This document shows, piece by piece, positions 59,315 to 64,000 of a DNA stretch of 64,000 bases; position 1 is the stretch's first letter, and the number at the start of each line of letters is the position of its first letter. The DNA comes from Komagataeibacter oboediens. Lineage in GTDB: Bacteria > Pseudomonadota > Alphaproteobacteria > Acetobacterales > Acetobacteraceae. The notes under the pieces were generated by a model, which was not told the origin of the DNA, made no database searches, and saw only the letters and a program-made list of their open reading frames with translations. A program made the translations under genes and the position numbers. The stretch spans positions 124,001-188,000 of the forward strand of contig NZ_NKTX01000002.1 of the NCBI RefSeq assembly GCF_003207815.1. Direction: 5' to 3'.

Positions 59315-60484
59315 ATGGACCAGACCAATCCCGCTACCACCCTGTCGCACCAGCACGTTACCTTTCCCGACGGATTGCAGCTGGACTGTGGCTTCCACCT
59401 TGCCCCGGTGGACGTGGCGTACCGCACCTATGGCACCCTGTCGCCCGCGCGTGACAATGCGGTCCTTGTCTGCCATGCGCTGACGGGCGACCAGTACGTG
59501 GCCGACCCCCATCCCCTGACGGGCAAGCCCGGATGGTGGGGGCGCATGGTCGGGCCGGGGCTGCCGATTGATACCGACCGTTTTTTCGTCATCTGCGTGA
59601 ATGTCCTGGGCGGCTGCATGGGCACGACCGGTCCGCGCAGCCTGCGCGTGCGCGAAGACGGCACGGAAGAGCCATGGGGCACGGATTTTCCCGCCATCAC
59701 CATCCGCGACATGGTGCGTGCGCAGCATCTTCTGATCGAACATATGGGCATTGACCGCCTGCTGGCGGTGGTGGGCGGGTCCATGGGCGGCATGCAGGTG
59801 CTGGAATGGTGCGCGACCTATCCGCAGAAGGTGTTCGCGGCCATGCCCATCGCGACATCGCCCTTCCATTCGGCGCAGAACATCGCGTTCAACGAGGTCA
59901 GCCGTCAGGCCATATTCGCCGACCCGCAATGGCATGGCGGCCGCTACTGGGAATGTAACGAGATCCCGGCCCGGGGGCTGGCGGTGGCGCGCATGATGGC
60001 GCACATCACCTACCTGTCCGAAGCGGCGCTGACGCGCAAGTTCGGCCGCCGCGTGCGCACGTCGCCCGGACGGGGGACGGCAGGGGGACCTGGCGCGCTG
60101 TTTGGCGAGATGTTCGAGGTGGAAAGCTACCTTCGGCATCAGGGATCGACGTTCGTGCGGCGGTTTGACGCCAATTCCTACCTGACCATAACGCGCGCGA
60201 TGGATTATTTCGATCTTGGCGCCGAGCATGACGGCGACATGTCGCGTCCGTTCAGGGGAACGCGCACGCGGTTCTGCATCATCTCGTTTTCGTCCGACTG
60301 GCTGTTCCCCACCTCGCAGGCGCGGCTTCTGGCGCGGGCACTTAATCAGGTCGCGGCAAACGTGTCCTTTGTCGAGATCGATAGCGACAAGGGGCATGAT
60401 GCCTTCCTGCTTGATGAACCTGATTTTGACCGGACGATCCGCGGCTTCCTGTGCGGGGCTGCCGAACATGCGGGGATTGGCTGA
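59315..60484 (+). CDS. metX: Homoserine O-acetyltransferase
   Basis: A 389-residue alpha/beta-hydrolase-fold enzyme that activates homoserine for methionine synthesis. The catalytic triad is Ser156 in GGSMGGMQ, Asp328 in [10 protein letters not shown] and His361 in DSDKGHDAF. The start at MDQTNPAT gives the usual length; the 26 in-frame codons upstream run through the terminator hairpin and are not coding. metW follows two bases after the stop, the standard MetX-MetW pair. Acyl donor choice (acetyl versus succinyl) cannot be settled by eye. Confidence 0.94.
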   Translation: MDQTNPATTLSHQHVTFPDGLQLDCGFHLAPVDVAYRTYGTLSPARDNAVLVCHALTGDQYVADPHPLTGKPGWWGRMVGPGLPIDTDRFFVICVNVLGGCMGTTGPRSLRVREDGTEEPWGTDFPAITIRDMVRAQHLLIEHMGIDRLLAVVGGSMGGMQVLEWCATYPQKVFAAMPIATSPFHSAQNIAFNEVSRQAIFADPQWHGGRYWECNEIPARGLAVARMMAHITYLSEAALTRKFGRRVRTSPGRGTAGGPGALFGEMFEVESYLRHQGSTFVRRFDANSYLTITRAMDYFDLGAEHDGDMSRPFRGTRTRFCIISFSSDWLFPTSQARLLARALNQVAANVSFVEIDSDKGHDAFLLDEPDFDRTIRGFLCGAAEHAGIG

Positions 60485-60486
60485 CC

Positions 60487-61104
60487 ATGCGGCTTGACCA
60501 GCGCCTGATCGCAGGCATGATCCGTCCCCGAACCCGCGTGCTGGATGTGGGCAGCGGTGACGGTGCGCTGCTGGATTACCTGTTCCGCAACAGCGGGTGT
60601 GACGCGCGCGGGATCGAGATCGACATGCGCGAGGTTACGCGCTCGGTCGCCCATGGCCTGCCGGTCATGCATGGTGATGCGGACCATGACCTTGTCCATT
60701 ATCCCGATAATGCGTTCGATTACGTGGTATTGCAGCGCACCCTGCAGGCGGTCGAGCGCCCGCGTGAGGTGCTGCGCCAGATGCTGCGCATCGGGCGGTA
60801 CGCCATCGTGTCGTTTCCCAATTTCGGCCACTGGCGCCTGCGCCTGCAGCTTCTGCTGCGCGGGCGCATGCCCATGACCAGCGTGTGGAGCACGCCGTGG
60901 TACGACACGCCCAACATCCACCCGTGCACGATCCTCGACTTTTTGACGCTGTGTCGCGATGAGGGCTATGTTGTCCAGCAGTGGATGGCCGTTGATGAAG
61001 ACGGCGAGCGCGCACCGTGGCGGCGTTCGATCCGGCTGGCCAACCTGTTCGGGGAGCAGGCGCTGTTTCTGTTGCGGCGCAAGGACACCACCCCCCGGAA
61101 ATAA
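60487..61104 (+). CDS. metW: Methionine biosynthesis protein MetW
   Basis: A 205-residue SAM-methyltransferase-fold protein. It starts MRLDQRLIAGMI and has the motif VLDVGSGDGALLDYL, then FPNFGHWRLRLQLLLRGRMP, both typical of MetW. It is nearly always encoded next to metX and is needed for, or stabilises, MetX activity; its own reaction is not established. It starts two bases after metX, so the two form one unit. Confidence 0.94.
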   Translation: MRLDQRLIAGMIRPRTRVLDVGSGDGALLDYLFRNSGCDARGIEIDMREVTRSVAHGLPVMHGDADHDLVHYPDNAFDYVVLQRTLQAVERPREVLRQMLRIGRYAIVSFPNFGHWRLRLQLLLRGRMPMTSVWSTPWYDTPNIHPCTILDFLTLCRDEGYVVQQWMAVDEDGERAPWRRSIRLANLFGEQALFLLRRKDTTPRK

Positions 61105-61130
61105 AGTCGCCACGGTGGGGAGAAGTGATA

Positions 61131-61742
61131 GTGGATACTCTTGAGGCCATCCGGACCCGGCGCGCCATCCGCGCGTATGACCCGACGCATGAGATCAGTC
61201 CGGCGGACCTGCACGAACTGCTGTCGGCTGCCCGCCATGCCCCTTCGGCGTTTAATATCCAGCACTGCCGTTTCGTGGTGGTGAAGGACCCGGCCCTGCG
61301 TCGTGAACTGCGCAAGGTGGCGTGGGACCAGCCGGATGTGACCGATGCCTCCGCCCTGATCGTGATCTGTGCCGACCGTGATGCGTGGAAGAAGGATCCG
61401 GCCCGTTATTTCGATGGCGCGCCCGATGACGTGAAGCAGCGCATGGCCGACATGATCCGGGGCTATTACGACGGTCGCGAATGGGTCCAGCAGGACGAAA
61501 CCATGCGCAGTGCGGGGCTTGCGGCGCAGACCCTCATGCTGGCCGCGACGGCCAGGGGGTACCAGTCCTGTCCCATGGACGGGTTTGATTATGATGCGGT
61601 CGGCCGGCTGATCAACCTGCCCGCCGACCATGTGGTGGCGATGTTTGTCGTCATTGGCAAAGGCACGGAACAGGCCCCGCCGCGCGTGGGCAGGCTGCCC
61701 GATGCCGAGGTCATCCTGACCGACCGCTTTCCCCCGGCCTGA
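61131..61742 (+). CDS. Nitroreductase family protein
   Basis: A 203-residue FMN-dependent oxidoreductase of the nitroreductase fold. The N-terminal motif RTRRAIRAYDPTHEIS is followed by AARHAPSAFNIQHCRFVVV, which forms the flavin site. The central part LAAQTLMLAATARGYQSCPM matches the second flavin-contact region. The GTG start lies eight bases after GGGGAG; another GTG two codons earlier is too close. The true substrate is unknown, since the family reduces many nitro and quinone compounds. It lies 26 bases after metW. Confidence 0.88.
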   Translation: MDTLEAIRTRRAIRAYDPTHEISPADLHELLSAARHAPSAFNIQHCRFVVVKDPALRRELRKVAWDQPDVTDASALIVICADRDAWKKDPARYFDGAPDDVKQRMADMIRGYYDGREWVQQDETMRSAGLAAQTLMLAATARGYQSCPMDGFDYDAVGRLINLPADHVVAMFVVIGKGTEQAPPRVGRLPDAEVILTDRFPPA

Positions 61743-61788
61743 ACCGGGGGCGTCCCGCATGGCGGGACAAAAAGGGGAGGAAGTCTGC

Positions 61789-61872
61789 ATGAAAAAGCTT
61801 GCGGTCCTTCCTGCAACCCTATACAGCCTCACGCTTGGGAACAGACCGCGCCTGTTCCCTGTGCTGGTTTGA
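61789..61872 (+). CDS. Possible 27-residue leader peptide
   Basis: A short frame starting MKKLAVLPATLYSL, with GGGGAGG ten bases upstream, ends in TGA at 61870. The N-terminus is basic and then hydrophobic. It lies in the 335-base gap between the nitroreductase and the second helicase, in the probable leader of the latter. No homologue is known to me. A perfect gtcccgc/gcgggac hairpin sits just before it (61752-61768). Confidence 0.3.
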   Translation: MKKLAVLPATLYSLTLGNRPRLFPVLV

Positions 61873-62077
61873 TTGCACGTGTCCTTGACGCGGGGGACAC
61901 GATACAGAAGCAGACTGGACCGGCCTTTATCCCTTACATGATATCCTTGCGACGACAGACCGAGTGCCCCCGTGCATACAAGGGCCGGTGTCGGGTATGT
62001 CTATCAGTTCGCCATCCGGGCATGCAGGTTCCTGTACGCCCCGCGGCCCTGTTTTTTCGCGCCAGGAGGCGCCATTC

Positions 62078-63418
62078 ATGACAACGTTTGCCGATCTTCA
62101 TCTTGCAGAGCCGCTGCTGCGGGCACTGGACGAGGAAGGCTACGCCACGCCCACCCCCATTCAGGCTGGCGCCATTCCCTATCTGCTGGAAGGGCGTGAC
62201 CTGCTGGGGCTGGCACAGACCGGAACAGGCAAGACCGCGGCTTTCGCGCTGCCGATCCTTGACCGGCTTTTCCGCGAAAAGGGCCGTGCCCACCCCAAGG
62301 GCGCGCGCGCGCTGGTGCTGGCGCCGACCCGCGAACTGGCTTCCCAGATCGGGGAAAGCTTCGCATCCTACGCCCGCCACATGCGCTTCAGCCATGCCGT
62401 CGTATTCGGCGGCGTAGGTCAGGGACGCCAGATCGAGGCCCTGCGCCGTGGCGTGGACGTGCTGGTTGCCGCCCCCGGCCGCCTGCTGGACCTGATGGGA
62501 CAGGGGCACGTCGACCTGTCCGGGCTTGAGGTACTGGTGCTGGACGAAGCCGACCGCATGCTGGACATGGGCTTCGTGCGCGATATCCGCAAGATTGTCG
62601 CGGCCCTGCCGACCGACCGGCAGACGCTGCTGTTTTCGGCAACAATGCCCAAGACCATTTCCGATCTGGCGCATGGCCTGCTGCGTGATCCCGCCACGGT
62701 GCAGGTCACCCCGCCATCCAGCACGGTGGACCGTATCCGCCAGGCCGTGATGTTTGTCGATACCGGCAACAAGCGCGAGGCGCTGAAGCTGCTGGTTGAT
62801 TCGCCCAAGGTCGAACGCGCCGTGGTCTTCACGCTGATGAAGCATGAAGCCAACAAGGTGGCGGCCTTCCTGAACGAACACGGGATCACGGCCGAAGCCA
62901 TTCATGGCAACAAGTCGCAGGGTGCGCGTGAACGTGCCATGTCCGGGTTCCGGTCGGGCAACGTCAAGGTGCTGGTGGCGACCGATATCGCCGCCCGTGG
63001 CATTGACGTGGATGACGTGACCCACGTGTTCAATTACGACCTGCCCAACGTGCCCGAAAGCTATGTGCACCGCATTGGCCGCACGGCGCGTGCCGGGCGT
63101 GAAGGCTGGGCCGTTTCCTTGTGTGATGCGGAACAGCGGGCGTGGCTGCGCGATATTGAAAAGAATATCGGCAAGAAGATCCCGGTCGTGTCCGAACATC
63201 CCTACCATTCGGAAGGGGCCGAAAACTCCACCATGCGTCCGCCCGTGCTGGGCGGCGGGGGTGGCCGTGGCCGCGGGGGCGGCGGTGGCCGTTCCGGTGG
63301 CGGACGCCCCGGTGGCGGTAGTCGCCCGGCGGGTGGTGGCCGTCCGCCCGGTGGTGGTCGTGGCGGCCGTCCCGGCGGCGGTGGCCGCCCGGGCGGTGCA
63401 TCGCGCCGCGCGGTCTGA
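62078..63418 (+). CDS. DEAD-box RNA helicase (RhlE-like) with Gly/Arg-rich tail
   Basis: A 446-residue helicase. It shows the Q motif [13 protein letters not shown], Walker [42 protein letters not shown] and [13 protein letters not shown]. The last 70 residues are an almost pure Gly/Arg/Pro tail with RGG repeats, a typical RNA-binding extension. The ATG has an AGGAGG site. The 5' leader is long, as in cold-induced helicases, though no known thermosensor is recognised. It is one of two DEAD-box genes in the window. Confidence 0.92.
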   Translation: MTTFADLHLAEPLLRALDEEGYATPTPIQAGAIPYLLEGRDLLGLAQTGTGKTAAFALPILDRLFREKGRAHPKGARALVLAPTRELASQIGESFASYARHMRFSHAVVFGGVGQGRQIEALRRGVDVLVAAPGRLLDLMGQGHVDLSGLEVLVLDEADRMLDMGFVRDIRKIVAALPTDRQTLLFSATMPKTISDLAHGLLRDPATVQVTPPSSTVDRIRQAVMFVDTGNKREALKLLVDSPKVERAVVFTLMKHEANKVAAFLNEHGITAEAIHGNKSQGARERAMSGFRSGNVKVLVATDIAARGIDVDDVTHVFNYDLPNVPESYVHRIGRTARAGREGWAVSLCDAEQRAWLRDIEKNIGKKIPVVSEHPYHSEGAENSTMRPPVLGGGGGRGRGGGGGRSGGGRPGGGSRPAGGGRPPGGGRGGRPGGGGRPGGASRRAV

Positions 63419-63457
63419 CCATACGCGGCGGTTCCGCCCGGTGTGATGATATGGGAA

Positions 63458-63491
63458 AGGCATCCGGTCCATGTGACCGGGTGCCTTTTTT
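63458..63491 (+). terminator. Rho-independent terminator of the helicase gene
   Basis: A 12-pair stem with arms aggcatccggtc and gaccgggtgcct (one G-U pair) and a five-base loop is followed by six T residues. Confidence 0.92.
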
Positions 63492-63853
63492 ACGTTTTAT
63501 CAGCGGGGCAGGGCAGTGCAGGTAGCTTTTGCCGAGTAATCCGGTCGCGATGATTTATCATGCAATGTATATTCATGATTTGTATCCATGCCGATATTAT
63601 GCACGCGGGACGAGATTTATTTCGGGTGGGCGGTATTCAAAAATAAATCTGCATTTCACATAAGACCTTGCGGTTCCGACAGTGCGTCATTTATTGTTCC
63701 TTCCCATTGAGAAATCCACGGGAAAGAGACACTTTTTTCAGCGGAACCATTTACCATAGAAAACAAGATCATACGTGGCGCAGTACCATGCCGGCGCCTG
63801 CAGGGCATGGTATATCGGCAGGTTTTTATTCAGGTCAGTCTGGTTGTAAAATT
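63492..63853. other. AT-richer intergenic region
   Basis: About 360 bases with visibly lower GC than the rest of the window and no open frame that looks coding. It includes short inverted repeats such as atcatg/catgat near 63557-63579. It probably holds the promoter of the gene starting at 63854. No insertion sequence ends or tRNA remnants are seen. Confidence 0.45.
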
Positions 63854-64000
63854 ATGCTAAGGGAATTGTGGCTGAAGTCGGGCGGTCAGGCGTTCATGGC
63901 CACGCCGCGCGGGTTGAACTGGCTTATCCTCTTCCTGTCGGCAGGGGGGGCGTTCCTCTGCCTGTCCATTGGCAACATTACCCTTGATCCGGGGCAGCAG
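63854..64000 (+). CDS. N-terminal part of an unidentified membrane protein
   Basis: A frame of 49 codons open to the window end, starting MLRELWLKSGGQAF, with an internal ATG at 63896 as an alternative start. One clear hydrophobic helix (GLNWLILFLSAGGAFLCLSI) is followed by NITLDPGQQ. A cytoplasmic N-terminus, one TM helix and an exported domain would fit a membrane-fusion (HlyD-type) adaptor, but this is a guess from topology only. No clear ribosome site is seen. Confidence 0.45.
   Translation, partial: MLRELWLKSGGQAFMATPRGLNWLILFLSAGGAFLCLSIGNITLDPGQQ

Overview
The window is one continuous stretch of GC-rich chromosome from an alphaproteobacterium. It is most likely an acetic acid bacterium (Acetobacteraceae, Komagataeibacter/Gluconacetobacter-like). 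The assignment rests on protein character, on alphaproteobacterial gene blocks (tig-clpP-clpX-lon-hupB-tRNA-nuo; nuoN-birA-rnj-proS-lol-dnaE; sufR-B-C-D-S-U-T-A; metX-metW), and on frequent GTG/TTG starts with GGAG-type ribosome sites. Almost everything is core housekeeping. I see no phage, insertion sequence, CRISPR array or rRNA operon.

Layout: 1-1.8 kb, the end of fabH, ihfA, a MerR-like regulator and tRNA-Pro. 1.9-6.0 kb, a minus-strand group of AI-2E-type permease, oligopeptidase B-like peptidase and Nudix hydrolase. 6.2-11.2 kb, an Atm1-type ABC exporter, a small unknown protein, rpmB and a stand-alone fusA. 11.6-15.3 kb, a minus-strand metallo-hydrolase and a divergent PEP carboxylase. 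15.4-23.4 kb, a DUF445 protein and then a complete SUF iron-sulfur operon led by its Rrf2-type regulator. 23.5-27.1 kb, minus-strand RNA methyltransferase, DEAD-box helicase and CopD-like membrane protein. 27.2-35.7 kb, a bifunctional NAD(P)HX repair enzyme, tRNA-Leu and the protein quality-control block (trigger factor, ClpP, ClpX, Lon) followed by HU. 35.8-36.0 kb, tRNA-Val and tRNA-Asp. 36.25-49.3 kb, the complex I operon nuoA-L plus nuoN. 49.3-59.2 kb, birA, RNase J, proS, lolC/E, lolD and dnaE. 59.3-63.4 kb, metX-metW, a nitroreductase and a second DEAD-box helicase. The last 0.5 kb is an AT-richer gap and the start of an unidentified membrane protein.

Functional links: the SUF operon makes the Fe-S clusters needed by NuoB, E, F, G and I, and the Atm1-like exporter belongs to a family linked to Fe-S or thiol export. 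The trigger factor/ClpXP/Lon block handles folding and proteolysis. The tRNA and hupB genes sit between that block and complex I.

No wholly new system is evident. The points most worth a second look are: the complex I operon has no nuoM, since nuoL is followed after 26 bases by nuoN; the PEP carboxylase homologue departs from its family in two catalytic signature motifs; two copies of a structured intergenic repeat lie 32 kb apart in opposite orientation; tRNA-Pro is bracketed by an 11-bp perfect inverted repeat; a terminator-like hairpin lies in the short metX leader; and a seven-codon upstream ORF is coupled to nuoJ.
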